Assembly: GCA_037179515.1 (NCBI GenBank)
Contig: JAXCGZ010009915.1
Coordinates: forward strand, 1 to 64,000
Direction of reading: 5' to 3'
Length of the DNA: 64,000 nt
DNA from: Halocaridina rubra
Taxonomy: Eukaryota > Arthropoda > Malacostraca > Decapoda > Atyidae
Both the position numbers and the translations under genes were made by a program. Shown one piece after another: positions 30,201 through 39,904 of this stretch (the first letter of the stretch is position 1; each line of letters opens with the position of its first letter). Under the pieces are notes generated by a model. It did not search any database, was not told the DNA's origin, and saw only the letters and a program-made list of their open reading frames with translations.

Positions 30201-33115
30201 CTGAAGAAGTGCCCCAGATGCATCTTGTTCTTTCTTTAACTGATTTTTTAACTTCTGAATCTCTGCCTCTCCAAGTGCACCAACCATACCCTCTGGAGAA
30301 ATGTCTTAAATTTTATAGGGTACACAAATTATGAAAGCTCACAAGTAAGTTATATAAAGTAGAGTACAGTATTTTAGTATATGGAGTATAAAATAAAATA
30401 TAAAGAATATCTTTTCAAAGCTGTCAAAAATTTACATCCAGTCCAGTTTATGAAAAATCTCTAAACAATCAGTATTTACAGTTTCTTTGCTAACATGGCC
30501 ATATTCCAACTCACATACGCATGAAACTTGGATGGCCCTATAAATCTGTCGCCCCAAGAGCACTTATATAAAGTGAGAAACAATAAATCATACCATAGAC
30601 AGGGCTAGCTTCTTGCGACCGAGCCTTAGCCGCTGCACCCTCCCTAGCTTGCTTCAAATGTTGCCGAAGTTCATTAGCTGTATTAAGAAGTTCAAATCTC
30701 TCAAGTTGTAGACGTTCCAATTCACTACGAGTGGTTGTTAGGTCACACTGGAAGTGAAGATCTTACTATGAGAAACATGATAAAATCTTAAAATACATAC
30801 TGCACCAATAATAAAAACTTATTCATTCTTTTGTTAGTCTCCTTTGCAGACACTTCTAAATATTAATCAGAAAAGTATGGCATCTCTCTTCATAGAGCTA
30901 TTCTTCTCAATGGTTTTTACTACCATTAAACTTACTTATCCAAAGATGCCTTCAAATGAGCAGCAGAACAGACAGGGGTAAGCAGACAACAGACGCCAAT
31001 TAAGCCTCCTTTAGAATCCAAAGAGAGGTGTTTTACATGCACCATAGGGACTAAAGTTAGGAATGGTGTGTGTGAATCAGGTGCTGATCAATGAAATATA
31101 ACTGGCTTGCTACGTATTACTATAATAAAAAGATGGATCTTTCACTCTTATGAGTCAAGATACTTCTTAGGTATATACTTACCCAGGGATACTAATTAAA
31201 GAAGATATTAAGAGGGCTATTATTAAATAAAACAAATTAATAACTCTTGCAAAGATAATACAAACCTTTAAAAGTGTTATGTCACCTTCCAATCTAGACC
31301 TTTGCGCCATTATCTTCTCCTTGTCATCTTGACTTTGCCTCAAATTTCTTTCAGTTACCTCTAAGCGAGTATTTAACAATTTGATGGTATCATCTAGCTC
31401 TTTGAATCGAGGTTCAGCACCTTCTGGCCACTGGAAATATAACAATGCTGCTATTATGTTAAATATCATTATAACTTGTAACGGGGAAAATATTTACATA
31501 CTCATATTCACTGCATGTGTCAAAGGAAAATACTTAAGGGGGTAAGAAATCAGGAGACTGGCTATCCCTCTCTCTTCTTAGTTTGTCAGAAAGCTTCAGA
31601 CTACAGAATAAAACACCGGTTGTGTATTAGGTAGTAAAGAAGAGGTAAGTAAGCTACAGAGAGAAGATGAAAAACAATGTAAAACTGAAAAGTATAAAAG
31701 GAACAGACAAAGCTTAGGAACAATGATATTTTATATAGACTGATGTACAAAAGTCCAAAATCTGGGGCCTTGTTATGGATGATGCTGGGCATGAGCTTGA
31801 TTTTCTTTAACAATTACGGCAAGCATAATTTGAGTCTTGGCTCATGCACTAAACTTTAAATATGGGAAAGTCTGTCCTTTCTCTTATTTCTTCTATAGCA
31901 CTCCAATATATTCTAATGATGGCATTAAAAATAAAGACATTCAGAGATATATATCTTAAAACAGTAGTAACATACAATGGGCTTTTGACTGTATACAAAA
32001 AAGAATGGAGGTAAAGATTAAAACTATCTTAAAAAATAATCAAGTCATATTTTAAATATACCTTTGTGCCTGCTAAAGTTGCCTTGAATGTAACATTTTC
32101 TTGCTGGAGGTGAGATATTTGTTGCATCAAATCCGTAATCTGTTGCCTGTGTTGCTGCTGTTGAAATTCATTTTGCTGGCTCCACTTGACAACAAGCCCT
32201 AGTTGTTGTCGAAGGGCCAAATTATTTTGTGCGACAGTTTCTGCGAAGAGAATAATAAACATCAAAAACCTTTGGCTTTAACTAAAGTAATATTTCCAAA
32301 CAATATCTACAATTATTATTAAACTCAAATGCATAGGCACCAGGTAAAGGGGATACAACGTAGTTAATAGAGACATACACTGAAAAAGTCAAGTATATCC
32401 AATGAAACTAAATAAGTACATATTATTAAAGAGAAACAAAAGTAAAGATAACACACCTTTTAACTCCTGATTTTCATTGATAACGGTACGAAGTTTTGTA
32501 ATTAAATCATCTTGGCAGAGGGTTCCTTCCGAGGACATTAACATGGAAAGAGACGCCTACAAAAAATTAAAAATAGTTTTTAAAATGCCTAAAATCTATA
32601 CACTTTTTTCAAAGAAATTACTGAATGGTGATATCCTAGTATTGGACTGTATCATCATATCCCTTTTGGGCCCATATGTAGACAGAAATCAAAGTGTTTT
32701 ACAGTCTTTCAGAACATTAATGATTTTACACAATTATGTATGTCACTGAATATAATCATATGAAGAGTCATAGAGTATGAAACAAGTTGAGTTACAATAT
32801 AATCATTCGGAACATTTATGAATATATGATATTTCCTGGGGTGTATAGGACTAGAAATCCTCGACAATTCTTGAATTAATCTTGGCTATACACAACTGAA
32901 ACAGGAGAGGATACTCCTCTAATTCTTTTACTATACTTGTGGGGGGACCCTGATAGCTTGCATAGGATATAGAATCTTACGGCTCTTACCTGTACTTCAG
33001 ATGCCATGCCATTAGAAACTCCTGCTGGAGGTACTGGAGGAAGTGATTCGACAACTGGGGTGGAGACCCCACATAGGCCTCCTTGGCCCATGCCTGGCTC
33101 GTCTTGCCGCACCAT
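18147..33115 (-). CDS. OPTN: optineurin/NEMO family ubiquitin-binding adaptor, 13 coding exons
   Basis: Thirteen exons with GT-AG sites and matching phases give 598 residues, close to human optineurin (577). The family are coiled-coil scaffolds that bind linear or K63 ubiquitin and link it to kinases (IKK/TBK1) and, for optineurin, to autophagy. Visible order: Pro-rich N-terminus; coiled coil with LRTVINENQELKE (about 64-76), which resembles the optineurin/NEMO N-terminal segment; long Gln/Glu coiled coils (80-450); UBAN motif with ILRAQVEVYQGDFRAERE (456-473); linker with a WxxL (548-551); C-terminal zinc finger C574-x2-C577...H590-x3-C594. Optineurin fits better than NEMO because LRAQ.EVY..DF.AER..RE matches it more closely. 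The start is the ATG at 33115, in context gtaATGG just after an acceptor, so a 5' UTR exon lies upstream. Confidence 0.88.
18694..18826 (-). CDS. OPTN: optineurin-like exon 12
   Basis: Acceptor tttccag, donor gtatat; residues 514-558. A Ser/Gly/Ala-rich linker, then TLSPEILWEKLSNTSD. The WEKL at 548-551 has the W-x-x-L form of an LC3-interacting motif. Confidence 0.83.
19923..20156 (+). pseudogene. Copia RNase H fragment, part 1
   Basis: The plus frame reads DNRSLYDNV, FKNVSEKRLRSDIAILKDM and FWVDSKAQSAN, the C-terminal half of the Copia-type RNase H domain. It breaks off at 20156, where a minus-strand LINE begins with its simple-repeat tail. The reading resumes at about 23495. Upstream pol is absent. 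Confidence 0.8.
20157..23490 (-). mobile_element. APE-type LINE (RTE-like), nested in Copia
   Basis: About 3.3 kb on the minus strand. The endonuclease ORF (23413-22295, 372 aa) has LGCLNVRG, a catalytic CET, VVLGDLNARVGD and MSDHFLVE. RT blocks follow in several frames: YECSNFRGISLLSVVGKVYD (21730-21670), AFLDLEKAYDK (about 21500), GLRQGCVMSPWLFNLYIDGV (about 21345-21285) and FADDTVVVADS (about 21190). The C-terminal part (20979-20434) has MYGSELWG, WFGHVERMD and GRPRFGWMDGVRRAL. The 3' end is a run of A and TAA repeats at 20157-20180. Frameshifts and stops break the ORF, so it is inactive. RTE is the best guess for clade. Confidence 0.88.
23491..23571 (+). pseudogene. Copia RNase H fragment, part 2 (end of pol)
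   Basis: Right after the LINE 5' end the plus strand reads DVVLTKKEATSLKIARVFEN...LK then TGA, the conserved end of Copia pol (usually CLTK then a short tail). It continues the reading left at 20156, so the LINE inserted into this exact part of the Copia gene. Confidence 0.75.
23640..25356 (-). mobile_element. 5' half of a GalEa-like Copia retrotransposon
   Basis: On the minus strand: LTR (25356-25229), primer-binding site, gag (ATG at 25154), zinc-knuckle remnant, protease and the start of integrase. Gag (25154-24651) has VPMFGGDKSYNCWIQELKAW. Protease has AILDTACSSTVCG (about 24245-24200). The pre-integrase zinc domain has LHQQFGHP and CDICMKYK (about 23800-23660). Coding similarity stops near 23640, where the sequence joins the oppositely oriented RNase H fragment. 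Frameshifts are present. The very short LTR and gag type suggest the GalEa clade known from crustaceans. Confidence 0.8.
25229..25356 (-). repeat. 128-bp LTR of the Copia element
   Basis: Bounded by TGTTGAG...CTCAACA, a 7-bp terminal inverted repeat with TG..CA ends. On the minus strand it is followed after 2 bases by tggtagcagaacgtgg, which resembles the initiator-Met-type primer-binding site of Copia elements. Only one LTR was found. Confidence 0.7.
25357..26027 (-). other. intronic DNA right of the Copia LTR
   Basis: Rest of the 7.2-kb optineurin intron; a short (aaac)n-like stretch adjoins the LTR. No other feature was recognised. Confidence 0.5.
26028..26188 (-). CDS. OPTN: optineurin-like exon 11 (UBAN)
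   Basis: Acceptor tttaaag, donor gttagt; residues 461-513 plus two bases. VEVYQGDFRAEREAREAL carries the UBAN core DF.AER. D467 and E471 correspond to human optineurin D474 and E478, residues whose mutation disturbs ubiquitin binding. Confidence 0.92.
26387..26563 (-). CDS. OPTN: optineurin-like exon 10
   Basis: Acceptor attgcag, donor gtacta; 59 codons, residues 402-460. Ends with ETIAILRAQ, the first part of the UBAN region (human optineurin has ETMTILRAQ). Confidence 0.9.
26904..27071 (-). CDS. OPTN: optineurin-like exon 9
   Basis: Acceptor atacaag, donor gtcagt; 56 codons, residues 346-401, continuous heptads (EISRLKNELQELRDR). Confidence 0.85.
27072..28957 (-). other. optineurin intron 8
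   Basis: No exon or transposon signature was supported. An ORF at 27246-27500 (minus) lacks matching splice phases and is not recognised. Confidence 0.45.
28958..29020 (-). CDS. OPTN: optineurin-like exon 8 (63 nt)
   Basis: Acceptor actgcag, donor gttagg; 21 codons, residues 325-345 (DPVEVMEKKRLKEEAAMLRE core). It is phase 0 on both sides, so it could be skipped without a frameshift. Confidence 0.78.
29315..29446 (-). CDS. OPTN: optineurin-like exon 7
   Basis: Acceptor caccaag, donor gtttgt; 44 codons, residues 281-324. Coiled coil ending in the flexible ALSPASPAK. Confidence 0.83.
30177..30292 (-). CDS. OPTN: optineurin-like exon 6
   Basis: Acceptor tttctccag, donor gtatgc; completes Glu242 and encodes to residue 280, including LKNQLKKEQDASGALLQELH. 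An alternative AG two bases downstream would break the phase with exon 5, so the upstream AG was chosen. Confidence 0.83.
30594..30747 (-). CDS. OPTN: optineurin-like exon 5
   Basis: Acceptor cttccag, donor gtatga; residues 191-241 plus one base. Coiled coil (ELERLQLERFELLNTANELR) then a less helical ARSQEASPVY. Confidence 0.85.
31266..31430 (-). CDS. OPTN: optineurin-like exon 4
   Basis: Acceptor atttccag, donor gtttgt; 55 codons, residues 136-190. Charged coiled coil with LLNTRLEVTERNLRQS. Confidence 0.85.
32062..32240 (-). CDS. OPTN: optineurin-like exon 3
   Basis: Acceptor cttcgcag, donor gtatat. Completes Glu76 and encodes to residue 135: a Gln-rich coiled coil with QNNLALRQQ, resembling the optineurin/NEMO N-terminal heptads. 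Confidence 0.87.
32457..32556 (-). CDS. OPTN: optineurin-like exon 2
   Basis: Acceptor tttgtag, donor gtgtgt. Encodes residues 43-75 plus one base, including LITKLRTVINENQELK, the start of the N-terminal coiled coil. Confidence 0.85.
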
Positions 33116-33120
33116 TACGC
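32990..33120 (-). CDS. OPTN: optineurin-like exon 1 (first coding)
   Basis: The acceptor tatctag is just before the start, so 33116-33120 is 5' UTR. ATG at 33115-33113; donor gtaaga. Encodes residues 1-42, rich in Gly, Pro and Val, with no known domain. Confidence 0.8.
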
Positions 33121-34148
33121 CTAGATACACACACAAAAACAAAATACATTGATCTATTATTTGAATAATGAACTGTGATAATATACCTCACCATAATATG
33201 TTCAAAATTTAGCAACTACTGTATCTGTAGAATATAACTGCAACTTCCATTTCTAAATCATGCATTAAAATGTATATGCTAAAGTTTGAGAAAGAAAAAT
33301 CTCAAAGTATATCTAAAGAGTTCCATATGGCTTCTCTCCAATAAAAAAAAAATCACGATAATAGGAGAAAAATATCATAAATCACAGTGATAATAATCTT
33401 TAAGAAAATGTCCTTAGAAGAGAGAAGAAAACTTACAAACATCCTTTCATTTGTAAGCTGAAAGCATAATATCTTATCAAACTTCTGTAACAAACATTAT
33501 ATTGTATGGTACAAGTAATAAGTTTAAAATTACATGCTAAAAAAATATTCAACATAATCAAAGAAACAACATAAACAGAAATAGTATTGTCCTGAATTTG
33601 TTTTACTCACTATCCAAAAATGCCATCATATCTTGAAAAGACTGTCTTTCTCTTAACTTATATAATGATATGAAAATGCCAAAACAACAAATTATCAAAA
33701 CATCTCTTTATAGTAAGGATAGCAACGATATTACAATATTAATACTATAAAGTGCATCACCCTAAATTTGACACTAAATAGTTGACAAGTAATTACAAAA
33801 AAGGATATTCATCAAAAGTTGATCTAAAAATTTTACAGAGTTATTTCCAACTGCATCTACTAATCTAGCTTATCACTAGGCAGTTGCTTCTTAGCAAAAC
33901 ACTGCAGTAAGCAACTCAAAATTCTTCAATCACATATATGAATTTGTAACATAATATTACTTAAAGTTCTCATTCCCTTTGCGTACAGGTATTGTACAGT
34001 ATATATAAAAGCAAAAACAACAATGTATAGACTGTTAAGTCACAATTATCACACGACCATATCAGGGAAGACACCCCATTCTCGAAACATGATTTACTCT
34101 ATATCAAGCAATTCAAAATGAAGTCCATATCAATAATATTCATAGTTC

Positions 34149-34151
<3 letters not shown>

Positions 34152-34202
<51 letters not shown>
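34152..34202. repeat. poly(A) tract, 51 bp
   Basis: Uninterrupted A run. Neighbouring sequence shows no recognisable retroposon body. Confidence 0.9.
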
Positions 34203-34203
<1 letters not shown>

Positions 34204-36699
34204 CAGCTATACATGTATGTTTACACAATATATCAAAATATGGGAATGACCTCAATAAAAACACAGCATAATGCTGTAGCTATTATTGTGTGTCTTATCT
34301 GACTTCATCCACAACAAGATAACATCTAATATATATCAAATTATCAGCTACAATACAGATCTCACACTTCTCTTAACAGATAACTGGTTACAAATCTATA
34401 TTTCCTCATTTTAATTCGATTTTCTGGTGCAAAATAAAAAGAAATTGTGGACATGATATTTATTCCTTAAAACAATTTAAATAAAGATATTATATTTCAT
34501 GTGTATGATTTAAGGGTAATATATTCTTCTTTGGGTTGCTTAATTCTCTGAATCCAGTACGCATTAAATCTCATACTCTAATGGCAAATTAATGAATTGA
34601 TTTTAAAATTGGATGTAATACTTCAGACGAATCAATCAAAGGGCCTCTCAACATAATGTACATGTTGCACAGTATTTTATTCAATAGAGCTGTAATTGCG
34701 TGATACTCTATCCTGATCATTCTATGCATTTATGCTTGAGTGTGTCTGTACATAAACTGGCGAGGGCACTGACAGTGAGGGGAAACAAATCTTAGCAAGC
34801 CGACCTATGCTGTACATTTCAACGACGCAGTTGTACAGATTGAGTCATTCATGTAAACCTTGAAAGAAGTCTCACGCATATAGGAAAGAAAAGTGCACAA
34901 CAAAATGACAATTAGGCGTTCATCACCATGAAAGAAAATATAAGTAAAATAACTTAAATAAAGAATTAGATATCAAAGCAAGCTCATAGTCAATGGAAAT
35001 ATCTGTGACAAGAAGTTATCCAAAGCACAATTTTGATATGCAAGTCTTACATCATCATGTCCAATAGGCCTTTTTTAGGCAAACTGAAGTCCTGCTGGAG
35101 AATAGATACAGCGCATTCGAGATTTTCACTAATATGGTTAATAAACTTATCATCTTAGGTAATGGTTCTTTGCACAGACAAGTAGGATTAAGCTAAAAAA
35201 ATATGCTCCTAGTCCAAGTTTAATGCTAAAGGTACTCTACATTGGCTATAAATATGGCAAGGGAGTGCTGAATACTAAGAGACCTATAAAACAAACACCA
35301 CATACTACAACCCAAAGCAGCTTTAGTCTGTAAAAGTAAGTTAATTAATTACAGCTAATTAAGATGGGAAGACGTTTTTGTATATCATCCGTATATAACA
35401 TCTAAAGATGTGCAAATATCTACCGAATATGCCGGCGTATTGGTCGACATTTTGAAACTTAAAAGTATCTCTCCAAATCCAAGGGTTAATTTCTATGCCA
35501 AATATAAAATATGAACCTTTATCATTGAGGAGTAAACAAGAAATACTGCCTTCCCAACACTCGTTGTACACAACTTGCTGTAAGTCTGGCAGCCCACTAC
35601 AATAATTTCTTACTGAAGCTCTTGTTTGGTAAGTCTATTTAACGTAGAGATTATAATAATATCAATGACTTAACTCATAAGATAGCTTAGGTTATTTTAA
35701 CAGATAGCATTTGGTATTACCATGCTATATTACCAGTATTTCTGTAATAAGTTTTTAAAACCATAGTGCTTCTACTACAAAACTCATGTTTATTTGTGTA
35801 GCCTACGAGTGATACCAACAAAAGACACTTGGGTAATAGTTTAACCGAGGCATTAAGTTGACATGGCTGCGGTAAATATTTGCTAAGTTACCATATATTT
35901 ACGAGATGACGTAGTTTTTTCTTTCTACACAATAGAACTGGGGAAGTGATGCTGCCTTATTTATGGGAGTCGTCTTATCTGGCCAAAATAGACCTAATCC
36001 AGAATTACACCTCAGAACTTTAAGGATTGACTTGTAAGCCAGCATGTACAGTATATTATTATATACTTAGAATTTAAAAGCTAAAAGAACTGAAGAAAAA
36101 TGCTCTCTATATTCCCATAATATACTAGGGAAGTACTAAATAATATAAAATTCCAAGTCTAGGAACAGAGTTTCTCAAACGGTGCACTCATGCACAATGG
36201 TGTTCCTTGAAAGGTAGCCAGGTGTGCCCCAAGTTCATTGGACAGTAATTATGACTTGCTTAATCTTTAAGAAGGAATGGATGATACTTTCAGTCATTAT
36301 TGCCCTCTCTAATAAAAAAAATTAGCAGATTCATTATAAATCCCTTCAAATTAAAACTGTTCTCTGAATCTTTGGGAATGCTGAATAAAAAATGACAACC
36401 ATTTAAGGTATATTTTCTTCTTAAGCCTACTGGTCATTTTTCTCTCTCATAAGTCTGATGTATTTGTTTCATGATTTGTAAAGTTTATAATAAGATTTAA
36501 CTCAATTTTCAAATATGGCATTCTTAATTTCACTTATGAATAAATACTATAAAACAATGATTTTATGCTCAAGTACTGACAATTAAGTTTCTCATAAGAA
36601 ATGTGCTAACAAGCAAGCTTTCTTTTTTTCAGTAGACCTTTGAAAAAATCCTAGATTTATTTCTTACTGCAGTTAATATCGTAAATATTATTCAGAAGT

Positions 36700-36778
36700 A
36701 AAAGCATACTTTGTACTGTCCAGCCTAAAAACCCGGTTTCCCTCGTTTTTCTCCATTAGTGTTTGGGAGAGGAGAGTG

Positions 36779-36868
<90 letters not shown>

Positions 36869-36980
36869 TATTGAAAAAACGGTAAATTTTTTGACGAGGA
36901 TAGGTATACAGTACTTTGTACTCTCCAGCCTAAAAACCCGGTTTCCCTCGTTTTTCTCCATTAGTGTTTGGGAGAGGAGA

Positions 36981-37069
<89 letters not shown>

Positions 37070-37090
37070 TATTGAAAAAACGGTAAATTT
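36700..37090. repeat. tandem duplication of a unit containing (TA)n
   Basis: The sequence tactttgtact.tccagcctaaaaacccgg through gggagaggagagtgata, then (TA)n, then ctattgaaaaaacggtaaat occurs twice, about 200 bp apart. Each copy carries its own TA array (36780-36868 and 36984-37068). Confidence 0.9.
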
Positions 37091-37107
37091 TTTGAAGAGG
37101 GGATTAC

Positions 37108-37479
37108 AAAGAAAGGTATTATTGCATTATAGGACCACCTCTGTTTTCCACTTGAAATAAAGGTTTTCTGCTAGTTTTTTATGTGTTTTAAGCGAATCTG
37201 ACCTTCATTTGCTCCGGAAATTAGTCCTTCACTTTGAAAAATTAACCTTTAGTTAAAAATCACTGGGAAAAATTAACCGTTAGTTAAAAATCACTGGCTT
37301 TCTGGTAAGTGAAGAGTTGCTGTAGCCGCCCGTTACTCAATTTCAAATCGCGCACTGAATTAATGAAATAATGGGGTTAGGTTAGGTTAGGTTAGTTCAA
37401 AACACATAAAAAACTACCAAATCTTTTGTTTATTTCAATTGGAAAATAGAGGTGGTCCTATAATGCAATTTTACCAAAA
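37108..37479. repeat. inverted repeat with 210-bp loop
   Basis: Arms about 37110-37187 and 37399-37477 (ggaccacctct... and ...agaggtggtcc) pair over some 70 bp with scattered mismatches. The loop has a 27-bp tandem duplication (37239-37295) and (TTAGG)4 at about 37374-37396. Confidence 0.8.
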
Positions 37480-37940
37480 ATATGTAGAAAAAAAAATTTT
37501 TGGTGCGTCCTAACCTAACCTTACCTAGAGGAATGTCCCCCTTAGCAGGGGATTAATATTCCATTGATCCCCTCTTCTAAAATAATACGGAAAAGAAATA
37601 AAAAGTAAACTTGTCTCAATAAAATTAAACACCATACAAAAAACAAAGTTTCGAACATTACATGAAAATGTTCCCATTTCTTACTTTACCGAAATGGAAT
37701 TACCTTAACCATGTCTTGTCCAACCTTACCTATACTTTCCCTACTCATACCAAATATATGTGAATCATAAAATAAACCCATCCCACATTAATCTTCTCTA
37801 TACTCATCTACCTTACCTAATTTAAGCTATCTGAACTCCTTTAGAGCTCTACATTCTAGAACATTATCACAATCTCTACCGTGTGAATTCTGATGGAAAA
37901 TGTCAGCTTGGAAGTGAAAACGAAGAAAGTAAATCCTTAC

Positions 37941-38020
37941 CTCTTTGTGTCGTAAGTAAATGTTACTGACGGGGTAATTAATGCGCGCTCTCTTAAAGGT
38001 TAAACTGATCGCTTCGTGCT
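37941..38020 (-). promoter_or_regulatory. candidate 5' UTR exon / promoter of the optineurin gene
   Basis: The minus strand has acacaaagag followed by a strong donor gtaagg at 37940, preceded by a small CpG-containing stretch (gagcgcgcatt). The first coding exon needs an upstream non-coding exon and this is the best donor seen. The transcript start cannot be placed. Confidence 0.25.
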
Positions 38021-38278
38021 TTATGGTTGGCTGATTAAATATGTGATTGTAACTGATGATAATATATACCCGGTTCTTATAAACCTTCTTTCAGTTGCAA
38101 AGTCACCGTTAAACCCTTGGCTAAGTAGTATGGATGCTGCGAAGACACTACATGAATGTATACCAGTATTATCTGTGTGGGAAACTTCCCGTAGCTGCGT
38201 AGCCAATGTTTTGATATGGCTGTTGATTCTTCTTCTTCTTTACTTTTTTAATAGTCCATTCAGCAGCAATATAACTAA

Positions 38279-38279
<1 letters not shown>

Positions 38280-38342
<63 letters not shown>
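38280..38342. repeat. (TTA)n microsatellite
   Basis: Uninterrupted trinucleotide array. Confidence 0.95.
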
Positions 38343-38344
<2 letters not shown>

Positions 38345-38896
38345 AAATAAGAAGTGTACACAAAGTGTACAAGTTATCATGTCATTGTACGTCCTTATTT
38401 TTAGAAGCAAGGACATAAAAGAGAAAAATGAAAAGAAAAAGCAAAGGGAAAAGATCCTACTTGTGGAAAATGTTCAAATGGGCACAAAAAATGTAACGTA
38501 GGCGGAAAGAAGTGCACAAACTGTGCCCCGAAGAAATACTTCATATATTGAACATGCTACATTTGATGCCTTCTGTATGAAAATAAACTGGGGAAAATGA
38601 TCAATAATATGATTCATGGCTTCTATTACTCTATTACATTGTGAGTTGATAAACATACAATGTGTGTCGAGTAAAACAATTGATATTAAAGGATCGATAA
38701 ATGAACTATGGTTAGTTATACTAATATTAACTGAGACGTGTTAAAAAAGACAATGTTTCGAAAATACACGAACTTACTCCGAATGTAATTTTCAAAAAGA
38801 AGCTGAAACTCATGTATTCAGTACGTGCTACAAGATAACATAATCAGAGGACATTCTAGGGGTGGTGGCCGGAGCTTAAGCACACAAGATGTTTGT

Positions 38897-38898
38897 AT

Positions 38899-38955
<57 letters not shown>

Positions 38956-38993
38956 TATTATTATTATTATTATTATAATTATTATTATTATTA

Positions 38994-39053
<60 letters not shown>

Positions 39054-39070
39054 GTAGTAGTAGTAGTAGT
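38897..39070. repeat. compound (TAA)n-(TTA)n-(TAG)n array
   Basis: A (TAA)n run turns into (TTA)n around 38954, giving a self-complementary AT hairpin of some 55 bp per arm, and finishes with six TAG units. Confidence 0.93.
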
Positions 39071-39689
39071 ATAAGAAATCTTTAATAGATCCTATTCCGA
39101 AGATGAGCATTTAATAATTGAGGACAAAATATGAAAAAAAAAATGGGTCTCTAAAGAGATTTACAGTCACTTGTAATGCTACGTAATTCAATTTCATTAG
39201 TAAGTGGTATTTACATAATTGATCTTAGGTACCGTATTAGTAATCACCCACTCTCAGTATATATCTCAATAATTATATATCCACTTCCAACTCTTCAAGG
39301 TACACCTTACTTCCCGATGACACCACTCCCTGGCTCATCGTTATCTTTAGAATTTGAATAATCTACCAACATTGTGTGCACGTTCACTCCAAACCTCATC
39401 ACACACACACTCATAACAAAACTCTTCTCTTCACTTTTCTCACTTTCAGGACCATACACATTTGCACAATACCCTCACCTAACCTCCCACTTCAATTTAA
39501 TCTACATAATCCATTATGACGCTTCCTTTCATTCAACCACACGTGCAGGTCACTTACCAACAGGGACACTCCTATTCCTCGCCCTCCCCTAACTCTAAAA
39601 ACATACACCTAGCCAGTGAGACTTAGGCTCGAATATGCCACAGAACAGAGAAGAAAAAAGTTAAAATAAATCATTGACTTTAAACATCT

Positions 39690-39900
39690 GCACAAATCTA
39701 CTTCCAGTATTTGAAAATTGTTTTAGACCGGAGACATTTATTTAACACCTCTTTAAGCTGTTTACTGGGAAGGTTACTGCTGTGATTGAACACCACAGTG
39801 GGGGGTTGGAGCTTGCACCGGCTGACGCCCGCCAGAGCAGGGGCGATGCCTCTGATAGGAGGGCTAAAACCGCAAACTTTAACTTTAACTTTTAAAGCAT
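39690..39900 (-). repeat. unclassified GC-richer repeat
   Basis: A locally GC-rich block in AT-rich intergenic DNA with a 71-codon minus ORF. Probably an interspersed repeat; no family recognised. Confidence 0.3.
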
Positions 39901-39904
39901 CTAT

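Larger units (their letters stand above)
33121..37940 (-). other. probable first intron of the optineurin gene
   Basis: AT-rich. Contains a 51-bp poly(A) at 34152-34202 and a tandem pair of (TA)n-containing units at 36.7-37.1 kb. If the exon at 37941 is real this is one 4.8-kb intron; otherwise it includes the promoter. Confidence 0.4.

Noticed and set aside
36160..36245. hAT-like end (cagagtttctcaaacggtg)
   Set aside because: The start resembles hAT non-autonomous ends, but no matching second end or 8-bp duplication was found.
37374..37396. Telomere
   Set aside because: Only four TTAGG units, internal to a hairpin loop with genes on both sides; interstitial motif at most.
38440..38555. Short Cys-rich plus-strand reading (CGKCSNGHKKC, KKCTNC)
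   Set aside because: Zinc-knuckle-like spacing, but about 30 codons only with no start, no repeat partner and no known domain; could be a transposon scrap.
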